In this document: one piece after another, positions 48,237-56,941 of the stretch
Layout of the letters: each line of letters opens with the position of its first letter
Position numbering within the stretch: the first letter of the stretch is position 1
NCBI RefSeq assembly: GCF_019711435.1
Contig: NZ_JAIGNK010000001.1
Location: 930,001-994,000, forward strand
Length of the DNA: 64,000 nt
DNA from: Qipengyuania polymorpha
GTDB lineage: Bacteria; Pseudomonadota; Alphaproteobacteria; Sphingomonadales; Sphingomonadaceae
Direction: 5' to 3'
Made by a program: the position numbers and the translations under genes
The notes under the pieces: model-generated
Databases searched by the model: none
What the model was told of the DNA's origin: nothing
What the model saw: only the letters and a program-made list of their open reading frames with translations

Positions 48237-49079
48237 ATGACCGCAACGGTCGAGATGATGGATGTCGGCGGTCGCAGGCTTCGCGTCGCCCACTGGCGTC
48301 TGGACGAACCGAGCGATCACCCGCCTATGCTGTTCTTCAACGGCATTGGAGCGAATATCGAGGCAGTCGCGCCGCTCGCCGAAATGCTGACCGAGCGCGG
48401 CTTCGTGATGTTCGACATGCCGGGCACGGGCGAAAGCCCCGATCCCACGCTGCCCTACAACCCCTTCACCATGTGCTGGACCGCGGCCCAGATCCTCGGC
48501 CGGCTCGGCATCGAGCTGGTCGATGTCATGGGCGTCTCGTGGGGCGGCGCGATGGCGCAGCACTTCGCGCTTCAGCATCCGGGCCGCACGCGCCGGCTCG
48601 TCCTCACAGCGACCACGGCAGGGATGCTGATGGTGCCGGGCAATCCGGCCGCACTCACCAAGATGGCCGACCCGCGCCGCTACATCGATCCCGAATTCAT
48701 GAACGAGCACTTCGCCACTCTCTATGGCGGTGTCGACAAGGACGGGGCTGCACACCAGAAGGACAGCCACATCGGCCGTCTCAAGCCGCCCTCTCCGCGT
48801 GGCTATTTCTACCAGCTGATCGCCATGCTCGGCTGGACCAGCCTCCCCGCCCTTCCCTTCATGAACAAGGAAGTGCTGATCATGATGGGCGATGACGATC
48901 AGATCGTTCCGCTCGTCAACGGCAAGATCCTCGCCTCGGCCATCCGCAATTCGCGGCTCGAAATCATCGAGGGTGGCGGACACCTGTTCCTGCTTACCCA
49001 CGCCGACGAGAGCGTGGCGGCGCTGCGCGAATTCCTCGACGCGCCCTCGACCGAGGCGGAGCTTTCTCGCGCAGCCTGA
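48237..49079 (+). CDS. phaZ: Alpha/beta hydrolase, PHA depolymerase-like
   Basis: 280 aa from the ATG at 48237 (ribosome site GAAGAACGAG); a GTG eight codons earlier also fits. The alpha/beta hydrolase motifs are the nucleophile elbow MGVSWGGAMAQ, Asp in MMGDDDQIVP and His in EGGGHLFLL. MLFFNGIGANIEAVAPLAE matches intracellular mcl-PHA depolymerases (PhaZ of Pseudomonas), which release hydroxyacid monomers from granules. It starts 47 bases after phaC, so the two form a synthesis/mobilisation unit. Confidence 0.8.
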   Translation: MTATVEMMDVGGRRLRVAHWRLDEPSDHPPMLFFNGIGANIEAVAPLAEMLTERGFVMFDMPGTGESPDPTLPYNPFTMCWTAAQILGRLGIELVDVMGVSWGGAMAQHFALQHPGRTRRLVLTATTAGMLMVPGNPAALTKMADPRRYIDPEFMNEHFATLYGGVDKDGAAHQKDSHIGRLKPPSPRGYFYQLIAMLGWTSLPALPFMNKEVLIMMGDDDQIVPLVNGKILASAIRNSRLEIIEGGGHLFLLTHADESVAALREFLDAPSTEAELSRAA

Positions 49080-49127
49080 CCGGCCCGGCGCAAGATCGCT
49101 GGACTCATAAGTTGCATTGTGGAACCT

Positions 49128-49141
49128 TCTCTCGCGAGAGA
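49128..49141. repeat. Perfect 14-base palindrome upstream of the amidohydrolase gene
   Basis: TCTCTCGCGAGAGA, followed directly by the GAGGAG ribosome site. An RNA stem here could affect access to the ribosome site, or the site could bind a regulator. Confidence 0.4.
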
Positions 49142-49154
49142 GAGGAGCCACACC

Positions 49155-50909
49155 ATGCCAGCATACGACCTGATCATTCGCGGCGGGACCATCGTCGATG
49201 GAACCGGTGAAGACCGCTTTACGGGAGACGTCGCCGTCAAGGATGGGCTGATCGCCGCCGTAGGCGAGATTTCGGGCGATGCGGCAGAGGAAATCGACGC
49301 GACTGGCCTTCTCGTGACGCCCGGATTCGTCGACATCCACACGCATTACGACGGGCAGGCGACGTGGGACCAGGAAATGGCCCCCAGCAGCTGGCACGGC
49401 GTGACGACGGTGGTCATGGGCAATTGCGGCGTCGGCTTCGCGCCCGCCAAGCCCGACCAGCACGACTGGCTGATCGGCCTGATGGAGGGCGTCGAGGACA
49501 TTCCCGGCACTGCGCTGGCCGAGGGCATCACCTGGAACTGGGAGACCTTCCCCGAATATCTCGACGAGCTCGAGAAGATGCCGCGCACGGTCGATGTCGG
49601 CACTCACGTCCCGCATGGCGCCGTGCGCGCCTATGTGCTCGGCGAACGCGAGCAGCCAGGTGCCGTCCCGACCGAGGAGGACATCGCGGCAATGAGCAAG
49701 ATCGTCGAGGAAGGCGTGCGTGCCGGTGCACTCGGTTTCTCGACCAGCCGCACGGTGCTGCACAAGGACGTCGACGGCGTGCTCGTCCCGGGCACGACTG
49801 CCACGGCCGAAGAGCTCGTCGAACTGGGCCGCGCGATGGGCCGCGTGGGCCACGGCGTTTTCGAAATGGCGAGCGATCTCCAGCGCGACTGGAACGAGTT
49901 CGAATGGATGGGCAATCTGAGCCGCGAGACCGGCCTGCCCGTTACCTTCGCCGCGCTTCAGTCGATCGCCAAGGAACTTCCGCTCGACGAGCAGATCTCG
50001 ACCATGCGCGCCGAGAATGACAACGGCGCGAATATCGTCGCCCAAATTGCGCTGCGCGGAAACGGCGTGATCATGGCGTGGCAGGGCACGGTGAACCCCT
50101 TCGTCTACCGCCCCAGCTGGAAGGCCATTGCCGACCTCTCGTGGGAAGAGCAGAAGGCCAAGCTCTTCGATCCGGAATTCAAGAAGCAGCTCCTCTCCGA
50201 AGCGAACGACTATTCCGAAGCGCCAGCCGACATTCTTCCCGTGGTTGCCGCCCTCACCCAGGGGTGGGCACTGATGTACGAGATGGACGAGGATTTCGAT
50301 TACGAGCCCGAGGACAGCGCCACCGTGCAGGCACGGGCCGAGAAGGCGGGTATCGATGCGCAGGAATATGCCTATGACATGCTCTGCCGCGACGAGGGCA
50401 AGGGCTTCATCTACTTCCCGATCCTCAACTATGCGGATAAGAACCTCGATTTCCTGTTCCCGCTCCAGCATTCGGACGACACGGTAAACTCGCTCTCGGA
50501 TGGCGGCGCGCATTGCGGGACCATCTGCGATGCAGCCTCGCCCACCTTCATGCTCCAGCACTGGGTGCGCGACCGCAAACGCGGCGATCGGATCACGCTG
50601 GAGAACGCGATCAAGCGCCAATGCAACGATACCGCGCGGCTCTACGGCCTCGAGGATCGCGGCATTCTCGCGGCGGGCTATCTGGCGGACATCAACGTCA
50701 TCGACATGGAGCGACTGAAGCTGGGCAAGCCATGGCTCGCCTTCGATCTTCCGGCGGGCGGCAAGCGCCTGCTGCAGAAGGCTGAGGGCTATGTCGCTAC
50801 GATCAAGAACGGTGTCGTCACCTTCCGCGAAGGGAAATGGACCGGCAAAACTCCGGGCGGCCTCATCCGCGGGCCGCAGCGTGCCGAGCTGGCCGAGGCG
50901 GCCGAATGA
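49155..50909 (+). CDS. Amidohydrolase family protein, N-acyl-D-amino-acid deacylase-like
   Basis: 584 aa from the ATG at 49155 (strong GAGAGAGGAG site). Metal-dependent amidohydrolase: [15 protein letters not shown] at the N-terminus, the HxH metal site in [14 protein letters not shown], the GNCGVGFAP segment with a cysteine as in D-aminoacylase, GFSTSRT, and [17 protein letters not shown] with the C-terminal Asp region. This subfamily is usually annotated as D-aminoacylase, but many members act on other N-acyl or cyclic amides, so the substrate is uncertain. It overlaps the next gene by 4 bases (ATGA). Confidence 0.85.
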   Translation: MPAYDLIIRGGTIVDGTGEDRFTGDVAVKDGLIAAVGEISGDAAEEIDATGLLVTPGFVDIHTHYDGQATWDQEMAPSSWHGVTTVVMGNCGVGFAPAKPDQHDWLIGLMEGVEDIPGTALAEGITWNWETFPEYLDELEKMPRTVDVGTHVPHGAVRAYVLGEREQPGAVPTEEDIAAMSKIVEEGVRAGALGFSTSRTVLHKDVDGVLVPGTTATAEELVELGRAMGRVGHGVFEMASDLQRDWNEFEWMGNLSRETGLPVTFAALQSIAKELPLDEQISTMRAENDNGANIVAQIALRGNGVIMAWQGTVNPFVYRPSWKAIADLSWEEQKAKLFDPEFKKQLLSEANDYSEAPADILPVVAALTQGWALMYEMDEDFDYEPEDSATVQARAEKAGIDAQEYAYDMLCRDEGKGFIYFPILNYADKNLDFLFPLQHSDDTVNSLSDGGAHCGTICDAASPTFMLQHWVRDRKRGDRITLENAIKRQCNDTARLYGLEDRGILAAGYLADINVIDMERLKLGKPWLAFDLPAGGKRLLQKAEGYVATIKNGVVTFREGKWTGKTPGGLIRGPQRAELAEAAE

Positions 50910-51916
50910 AGGCGATCCGCACCGGCGCGACGCCCTCCACGCTCGAAGCCCTCGCCTTTGTCGATGTCGACGATGCCCCCGCACCCGCCGCGGGCGAGAT
51001 CAGGGTCGATTTGAAGGCGAGTTCGCTCAACTATCACGACTATGCGGTCGTGAAGGGCATGATCCCTGCTGCCGAGGGACGCATCCCCATGTCCGATGGC
51101 GCGGGCGTGGTTACGGCGGTGGGCGACGGGGTGACCGAATTTGCCGTGGGCGATCACGTCGTCAGCACCTTCTTCCCCGACTGGCTCGATGGCGAGCCGC
51201 CGCAGAGCGCCTTCACCCGCGTACCTGGAGACGGGATCGACGGTTATGCGCGCGAGGCTATCACCGCGCCGACGCATTGGTTCACCCGCGCTCCTGCCGG
51301 TTTCAGTCATGCCGAGGCAGCCACGCTGACCTGCGCGGGGCTGACCGCGTGGCGCGCGCTCTTCGTCGACTACACGCTCAAGCCCGGCGACACGGTACTG
51401 GTGCAGGGGACCGGCGGCGTGTCGATCTTCGCGCTGCAGTTCGCCAAGGCGGCGGGTGCGACGGTGATCGCCACAAGCTCTTCCGACGAAAAGCTGGAGC
51501 GTGTAAGAGCGCTCGGGGCGGATCACCTGATTAATTACAAGAAAGTTGAAGCCTGGGGTCCGAAGGCGCTGGAAATCACCGGCGGCCGCGGGGTCGACTG
51601 CGTGGTCGAGATCGGCGGGGCGGGCACGCTCGACCAGTCGATGCTGGCAACCCGCGTCGGCGGCCATGTGGCGCTGATCGGCGTGCTGGCGGGCTTTGCC
51701 GGGCCGGTGCAGACCGCGCTCCTGTTCTCGAAAAACTTGACAGTCCAGGGACTTACGGTCGGTAGCCGCAAGATGCAGCAGGACATGATCGCGGCAATCG
51801 CGGCGAACGGTATCCGCCCGGAAATCAGCGACACCTTCGCGCTCGAGAACCTTGCCGATGCCTTCCGCCACCAGGAAAGCGGCGGTCACTTCGGTAAGAT
51901 TGCGGTCGAAATATAG
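50906..51916 (+). CDS. Zinc-type (MDR) alcohol dehydrogenase / quinone oxidoreductase-like protein
   Basis: 336 aa from the ATG at 50906, overlapping the amidohydrolase stop. Medium-chain dehydrogenase fold: SSLNYHDYAVVKGMIP, GAGVVTAVGDGVTEFAVGD, and the cofactor site LVQGTGGVSIFALQFAKAAG. The four-cysteine structural zinc lobe is absent, which suits the quinone-oxidoreductase-like branch using NADPH. The stop lies 8 bases from the stop of the convergent DUF2855 gene, with a duplicated TAGGGTTCGATC there. Confidence 0.85.
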   Translation: MKAIRTGATPSTLEALAFVDVDDAPAPAAGEIRVDLKASSLNYHDYAVVKGMIPAAEGRIPMSDGAGVVTAVGDGVTEFAVGDHVVSTFFPDWLDGEPPQSAFTRVPGDGIDGYAREAITAPTHWFTRAPAGFSHAEAATLTCAGLTAWRALFVDYTLKPGDTVLVQGTGGVSIFALQFAKAAGATVIATSSSDEKLERVRALGADHLINYKKVEAWGPKALEITGGRGVDCVVEIGGAGTLDQSMLATRVGGHVALIGVLAGFAGPVQTALLFSKNLTVQGLTVGSRKMQQDMIAAIAANGIRPEISDTFALENLADAFRHQESGGHFGKIAVEI

Positions 51917-51924
51917 GGTTCGAT

Positions 51925-53004
51925 CTAGGGTTCGATCACGATCCCTTTGGCGGGATCGACCTTGCCGCCGACCATCTCGACAAAGACATCGCGCGCGGCA
52001 TCGAGACCGCTGTGCCGTTCGATCTCGACCGAGCCGCCCGCATCTTCGAGGAAGCCGTGCCAGCTTTCGGCGACCATCGCTCCCGCCTTCTCCGGCCCGT
52101 GCTCCTTGAACAGCGCTACCGCGTGGTCGGGTGCGAAGAACAAGGTTGGGGTCGGTCCCGGCAGGTCGCCGCCCGCGCCCAGCCCAGCGCCGCGCTCCTC
52201 GATATGCGTTGCGCCGACGAGGCAGGAATACTTCAGATTGTCGCCGAGGTGGTGGTGCAGCTGGCCGAGCAGCTTCGCATTGCCCGCGAAATCGACCGTG
52301 ACGCTGGGTTCGCCTGCAATGTCGCCTACTGCGTCGTAGGAAAGCACCTCGTCATAGAGGCCGCTGTCTTTCACGAACTGGACGTTGCCGGAGGAGGTCA
52401 GGCCGATGCGCTTCACCTGCGGCGAGCGGCGCTTGGCAACGCTGGCGAGACCCATGGCGGTTTTCGACGAGGCGCTGGTGAGGATCACCTGCCCTGCCCC
52501 GAACCAGTCTTCGCTGCGCATGAAATACTCGATCAGGAAACCGGTCTTGAACAGCGGACCGAAGATCATCCGCTCGCCCTCGCGCGCGGGATCATGCTCG
52601 GGATCGGCGGCAAGGCGCGAATACTGGTTGTAGATCGGGCTCATCGGCTGGCGGTGCTCGGCCATGTCGACGAAGCCGCCCGCGCTGACCTTGCCCGGCA
52701 CAACATCGAGATGGCTTGCCATCGGGAGGTAGCCATAAACGCGCTCGCCCTCGGCAAACTCGGGGTGGTTGCTTTCGATGACCCGAGCATGCCCCCACAT
52801 GGGCACGATGCCCTTGCCTTCGGGCGCCGGGAAGAAATTCCAGTAGCCGAACCCATCGCCGACCACTGCGTAGGTCACATTATTCGCAGTCACCGAGAAG
52901 CTCTCGACGGCAAGGCGCACCGCACCCTCGGCCAGCGCGCCCTCGTCGAGGTCGACAACCTCGGCCCTGGTCAGTTCGGACTTGTCGACATGAACCTGCT
53001 GCAT
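51925..53004 (-). CDS. DUF2855 family protein
   Basis: 359 aa, start with a good ribosome site (GGGAGAGA). The sequence shows DUF2855 hallmarks: ESFSVTANNVTYAVVGD, PVWGHA-like PMWGHARVIES, VYGYLPMASHL, and FKTGFLIEYFM. The family is distantly related to MDR dehydrogenases, with unknown substrate. It converges on the MDR gene next to it, and both may act on related carbonyl compounds (inference from position only). Confidence 0.85.
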   Translation of the reverse strand: MQQVHVDKSELTRAEVVDLDEGALAEGAVRLAVESFSVTANNVTYAVVGDGFGYWNFFPAPEGKGIVPMWGHARVIESNHPEFAEGERVYGYLPMASHLDVVPGKVSAGGFVDMAEHRQPMSPIYNQYSRLAADPEHDPAREGERMIFGPLFKTGFLIEYFMRSEDWFGAGQVILTSASSKTAMGLASVAKRRSPQVKRIGLTSSGNVQFVKDSGLYDEVLSYDAVGDIAGEPSVTVDFAGNAKLLGQLHHHLGDNLKYSCLVGATHIEERGAGLGAGGDLPGPTPTLFFAPDHAVALFKEHGPEKAGAMVAESWHGFLEDAGGSVEIERHSGLDAARDVFVEMVGGKVDPAKGIVIEP

Positions 53005-53063
53005 CGCGTCTCTCCCAGTTACGGGAGCGACGCTAGCGGCAGGTCACGGCAATTGCGAGGGGC

Positions 53064-54188
53064 TTAGACCCGCATCGGCATGAGGACGTAGAGCGCGGGG
53101 CTGTCGTCGTTCTTGCGGATGAGCGTCGGCGCGCCGGCGTCGGCGAGGTGGATTTCGACCTCGTCGGCGTCGATCTGGCTGAGGATGTCCTTCAGGTAAC
53201 CGGCGTTGAAGCCGATTTCGAAGCCGTCCGAGCCATATTCCGCCGCCAGTTCTTCCGAAGCCGTGCCGTTGTCGGGCGAAGTGACGGTGAGCGTCACGCG
53301 GTCCTTGTCGAGACCCATCTTCACCGCGCGGGTCTTCTCGGTGGCGATGGTCGCCACGCGGTCGACACCGGCGAAGAAGCTCTTCGGGTCGATTTTCAGC
53401 AGCTTGTCGTTCCCCGTCGGGATAACGCGCGAGTAATCGGGGAAGGTCCCGTCGATGAGCTTGCTGGTCAGCACCACTCCGCCCTCGCCACCAAGCGTGA
53501 AGCGAATCTTGCTTGCCGAAAGGTCGATTTGGACATCGCCGTCCATTTTCTCGTCGAGCAGCTTGCGCAGTTCTGCCACGGCTTTGCGCGGTACGATGAC
53601 GTCAGGCATGCCTTCCGCGCCTTCCGGGCGGGCCAGCGTGAAGCGTGCGAGGCGGTGGCCGTCGGTGGCGGCGGCCTTGAGGACCGGCTGGTCCTCGTCC
53701 GATACGTGCAGGAAGATGCCGTTGAGGTAGTACCGCGTTTCCTCGGTCGAGATGGCGAAGCGCGTGCGGTCGATCAATTCGGCCAGAGTCTTCGCGGGCA
53801 GCGAGAAGCTGGTCGGCAAATCACCTTCGACAATCACGGGGAAGTCGTCGCGCGGCAGGGTCGGCAGCTTGAAGCGGCTGCGGCCGGCTTTTACGTCCAT
53901 CCGGTTTTCGGCGGTCTCGAGACTGACCTGGCTACCTTCTGGCAGCTTGCGCGCGATGTCGAACAGCAAGTGGGCCGATACGGTGATCGAGCCTTCGCTC
54001 TCGACGCTGGCAGCTTCGATATGTTCGACCACCTGCAAGTCGAGGTCGGTCGCCATCACCTTCAGCCCGTTACCTTCGGCCTCGATGAGGACGTTGGAGA
54101 GGATGGGAATGGTGTTGCGGCGTTCGACCACAGACTGGACGTGGGAGAGACAGCGCAGCAGCGTCGCGCGTTCGATTGTGGCCTTCAT
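53064..54188 (-). CDS. dnaN: DNA polymerase III subunit beta (sliding clamp)
   Basis: 374 aa from the ATG at 54188; five codons upstream lies another start that does not match the family. The clamp dimer encircles DNA and tethers polymerases. Three repeated clamp domains are present, with segments RRNTIPILSNVLIEAEGN, ETRYYLNGIFLHV, ATDGHRLARF, DGTFPDYSRVIP and the C-terminal ALYVLMPMRV. It is not next to dnaA, as is common in alphaproteobacteria. Confidence 0.97.
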   Translation of the reverse strand: MKATIERATLLRCLSHVQSVVERRNTIPILSNVLIEAEGNGLKVMATDLDLQVVEHIEAASVESEGSITVSAHLLFDIARKLPEGSQVSLETAENRMDVKAGRSRFKLPTLPRDDFPVIVEGDLPTSFSLPAKTLAELIDRTRFAISTEETRYYLNGIFLHVSDEDQPVLKAAATDGHRLARFTLARPEGAEGMPDVIVPRKAVAELRKLLDEKMDGDVQIDLSASKIRFTLGGEGGVVLTSKLIDGTFPDYSRVIPTGNDKLLKIDPKSFFAGVDRVATIATEKTRAVKMGLDKDRVTLTVTSPDNGTASEELAAEYGSDGFEIGFNAGYLKDILSQIDADEVEIHLADAGAPTLIRKNDDSPALYVLMPMRV

Positions 54189-54331
54189 GGTCCTAACTTT
54201 CATCCCTTTTGGGCGTCAGGGGCCGGAATCGCCCCACAAGCGCCGGAATACGGATAATGACCTTAGCTATGCTGCCAAGCCTCGCAAGCTTCCGGCGCTA
54301 ATGGGCGGATTTCCCTTGGGGATAAGTGGGA

Positions 54332-55084
54332 TTACCCCTGCATCGCCATGCCGCCGTTCACATGGATGGTCTGTCCCGTGACATAAGCGGCTTCATCGCT
54401 GGCGAGATAGGCTACGGCGGCGCCGATTTCGTCGCCCTCGCCCATGCGGCCCATCGGGATGCGGGTATTGATGGCGGCCTTCTGGTCGTCGTTCAGCGCA
54501 TCGGTCATCGCGGTGCGGATGAAGCCGGGGGCGACGCAGTTGACGGTGATGTTGCGGCTGGCGAGTTCCTGCGCGAGGCTCTTGGACATACCGGTGAGGC
54601 CTGCCTTCGCCGCGACGTAGTTCATCTGGCCGGGGTTGCCCGTGTGGCCGACGACGCTGGTGATCGAGATGATACGGCCGCCCTTGGCCTTCATCATCGG
54701 GCGCGCACTGGCGCGCATCAGGCGGAAGCTGGCCTCGAGGTTGATACGGATGACCTCGTCCCATTCCTCGTCCTTCATGCGCATCGCGAGATTGTCGCGC
54801 GTGATGCCGGCATTGTTGACGAGAATGTTCATGCTGCCGAGCGTGTCGACCGTGGCCGGGATGAGTTCCTCGACCTGCGTCGTGTCGGACAGGTTGCAGG
54901 TAATTTCGACATGGTCGCCGCCGGTGTCGGCATTAAGCTGCTCGCGAAAAGCACGCAGCTTGTCGCCATTCGAGCCGGACAGCGCGAGCCGGGCACCCTG
55001 TCGCGCGAGCGCATAGGCGATTGAACTGCCGATGCCGCCGCTGGCACCGGTGACGAGGGCGGTCTTGCCTTCGAGGTTGAACAT
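54332..55084 (-). CDS. fabG: 3-oxoacyl-[acyl-carrier-protein] reductase
   Basis: 250 aa SDR. TGASGGIGSSIAYAL, NNAGITRDNLAMRM, ITSVVGHTGNPGQMNY with YVAAKAG, and the C-terminal TGQTIHVNGGMAM are FabG signatures. It reduces 3-oxoacyl-ACP with NADPH in fatty acid elongation. Its ATG shares one base with the fabD stop, placing both in one transcript. Confidence 0.96.
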   Translation of the reverse strand: MFNLEGKTALVTGASGGIGSSIAYALARQGARLALSGSNGDKLRAFREQLNADTGGDHVEITCNLSDTTQVEELIPATVDTLGSMNILVNNAGITRDNLAMRMKDEEWDEVIRINLEASFRLMRASARPMMKAKGGRIISITSVVGHTGNPGQMNYVAAKAGLTGMSKSLAQELASRNITVNCVAPGFIRTAMTDALNDDQKAAINTRIPMGRMGEGDEIGAAVAYLASDEAAYVTGQTIHVNGGMAMQG

Positions 55085-56022
55085 CAGCCGTTCTCCTTCG
55101 CGAAATTCTCGAGGTCTTCCATGGTGACGAGGCTGGTGGTCGCAGCCTCCTTATCGATGCGGCCCACCATGGGCCCAAGCACCTTGCCGCCAAGTTCGAC
55201 GAACTTTTCGACGCCTGCCTCGCGCATGGCGAGCACGCTTTCGCGCCAGCGCACGCGGCCGGTGACCTGGTCGACGAGCAGGCCCTGCTCTTCTGCCGGG
55301 TCGGTTACGCGCGCGGCGGTCACATTGGCATAGAGCGGCACGGTGAAAGCGCTCAGCGAGGTATCGGCGAGAGCCAGCTTCATGCGCTGGGCTGCCGGCT
55401 CCATCAGCGAGCAGTGGAAGGGGGCCGAGACGGGCAGCTTGATACCGCGCTTGATGCCGTGGTCCTTGGCCATTTCGATGGCTCGATCGATGGCTTCGGC
55501 ATGGCCCGAGATCACCACCTGCGTGGGGTCATTGTCGTTCGCGACTTCGCAGACCTGACCCTCGGCAGCCGCCTCGGCGAGTGCGGTTGCCTTGTCGATG
55601 TCCGCACCGAGCAGCGCCGCCATGGCGCCGACGCCGATGGGAACGGCGTCCTGCATCGCGATGCCGCGCAGGCGCAGCAGCTTGGCGGTCTCGGCAAGGC
55701 CGAAGGCGCCGGCAGCGCACAGCGCCGAATATTCGCCCAGCGAGTGGCCGGCGACGCAATCCGCCTTGTCGGCCAGCGCGACGCCGAATTCCTTTTCGAG
55801 CACGCGCAGGGTGGCAATCGAGTTCGCCATGATGGCGGGCTGCGCATTGCTGGTGAGCGTGAGTTCGCTCTCCGGACCATCCTTCATCAGGCCAAAAAGT
55901 TTCTGGTTCAGCGCCTCGTCGACTTCTTCGAACACTTCGCGTGCGTGGGCGCTGGCTTCGGCGAGCTCTACGCCCATGCCGACCTTCTGGCTCCCCTGAC
56001 CGGGGAAGATGAATGCAGTCAT
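55084..56022 (-). CDS. fabD: Malonyl-CoA:ACP transacylase
   Basis: 312 aa from the ATG at 56022. The nucleophile serine lies in GHSLGEYSAL, with the N-terminal FIFPGQGSQKVGMG and the histidine segment SAPFHCSLMEPA. It loads malonyl groups onto ACP for fatty acid synthesis. fabD-fabG overlap by one base. The frame is open upstream but homology starts here. Confidence 0.97.
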   Translation of the reverse strand: MTAFIFPGQGSQKVGMGVELAEASAHAREVFEEVDEALNQKLFGLMKDGPESELTLTSNAQPAIMANSIATLRVLEKEFGVALADKADCVAGHSLGEYSALCAAGAFGLAETAKLLRLRGIAMQDAVPIGVGAMAALLGADIDKATALAEAAAEGQVCEVANDNDPTQVVISGHAEAIDRAIEMAKDHGIKRGIKLPVSAPFHCSLMEPAAQRMKLALADTSLSAFTVPLYANVTAARVTDPAEEQGLLVDQVTGRVRWRESVLAMREAGVEKFVELGGKVLGPMVGRIDKEAATTSLVTMEDLENFAKENG

Positions 56023-56062
56023 GAAACTCTCCTTGTTGAGGGCGCGCTTAGGCGCGTGTGCC

Positions 56063-56899
56063 TCATCCCTCAAGGCCGAAGGGGACTATCCTGTTGGCAG
56101 CGGTGTGCCCGATGGCAGCGCGCCCGAGGTATTCGATGCCGTAGCGTTCGCACCAGTACCGGACAATTTCTTCCGGGTTCGCGCCGAATGGACGGTCATT
56201 CTCCGGCACTGCGGTGACTTCTCCAAGCCGTATCCCCGCCAGTGCAGGCAGGTTCTCTGCCAGGTGGAAGAGCAGGCGGTCGATCGCATATTCATACTCG
56301 CCGACCTCCTCGATGAGCAGTTCATGCCCCTCGAGGTTGGGCATGAACTGCGTCCCTGCCATCATCGCGAGAGTATAGAGGTTGAAGGCCGCCACAGGCT
56401 TTTCGGAAAGGCGAGGTTCGAGTCCCCCGTCATCGCCGCACATCCAGGCGAGCGTGCGCCGGATCGCAGCATCCCCGCCTTCGCGCTTCATGTCTACCGG
56501 CATGGGAGCGTGAACAGGCTTGCCGATACCCGCCCGATAGAGGGCACCGAGAACAAACCCGAGATCGGAATAGCCGACGTAGGTTTTCTCGCCGGCAGCC
56601 TTCTGCGCCCTGCCAATGAAATCAGCAGCGATGCGGTTCGAGCCGTAGCCACCCTTGGCGAACCACACCGCATCGAAGGCAGGGTCGTTGGCACATTCGA
56701 GCAAGGCTGCCAGCCTTACCTCGTCGCGCCCGGCAAAGTGCCCCTCTTCGACGAAGCATTGTTCGTGGAAGGTGAGTTCGATGTCGGGAAATTCGTCCGC
56801 CGCGAGCTGCGAGACGGCTTCCGCATACTTGCGCTTCAGCGGCGTGGCTGGGGCGCAGATGGCGACTTTTCGGATGGGTCGGTGCACGTCTAAGACCAT
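56063..56899 (-). CDS. S66 family LD-carboxypeptidase (muramoyltetrapeptide carboxypeptidase)
   Basis: 278 aa. The S66 catalytic set is visible: nucleophile Ser in VGYSDLGFVLGAL, Glu in IEEVGEYEYAIDR, and His in IGHTAANRIVPFG. KGGYGSNRI is also typical. LdcA-type enzymes remove the terminal D-Ala from murein tetrapeptides in the cytosol so that the tripeptide can be reused. The gene is divergent from a Mur ligase gene only 42 bases away, which fits a recycling role. Microcin-C-type (MccF) activity is a less likely alternative. Confidence 0.85.
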   Translation of the reverse strand: MVLDVHRPIRKVAICAPATPLKRKYAEAVSQLAADEFPDIELTFHEQCFVEEGHFAGRDEVRLAALLECANDPAFDAVWFAKGGYGSNRIAADFIGRAQKAAGEKTYVGYSDLGFVLGALYRAGIGKPVHAPMPVDMKREGGDAAIRRTLAWMCGDDGGLEPRLSEKPVAAFNLYTLAMMAGTQFMPNLEGHELLIEEVGEYEYAIDRLLFHLAENLPALAGIRLGEVTAVPENDRPFGANPEEIVRYWCERYGIEYLGRAAIGHTAANRIVPFGLEG

Positions 56900-56941
56900 G
56901 CCCGCTTGTCATCGCGCTTACAACTGCATAGCGAGGCCGCA

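Noticed and set aside
48138-50984. 948-codon minus-strand frame opposite phaZ and the amidohydrolase
   Set aside because: Antisense shadow of two well-supported genes, with repeated His/Arg/Glu composition.
51914-51938. GGTTCGATC resembling a tRNA T-loop
   Set aside because: No acceptor, D or anticodon arms around it; the bases encode the end of the DUF2855 protein.
54189-54331. Promoter elements for dnaN in the 143-base gap
   Set aside because: TTGCGA and TTGGCA occur on the minus strand but no convincing -10 at proper spacing could be chosen.
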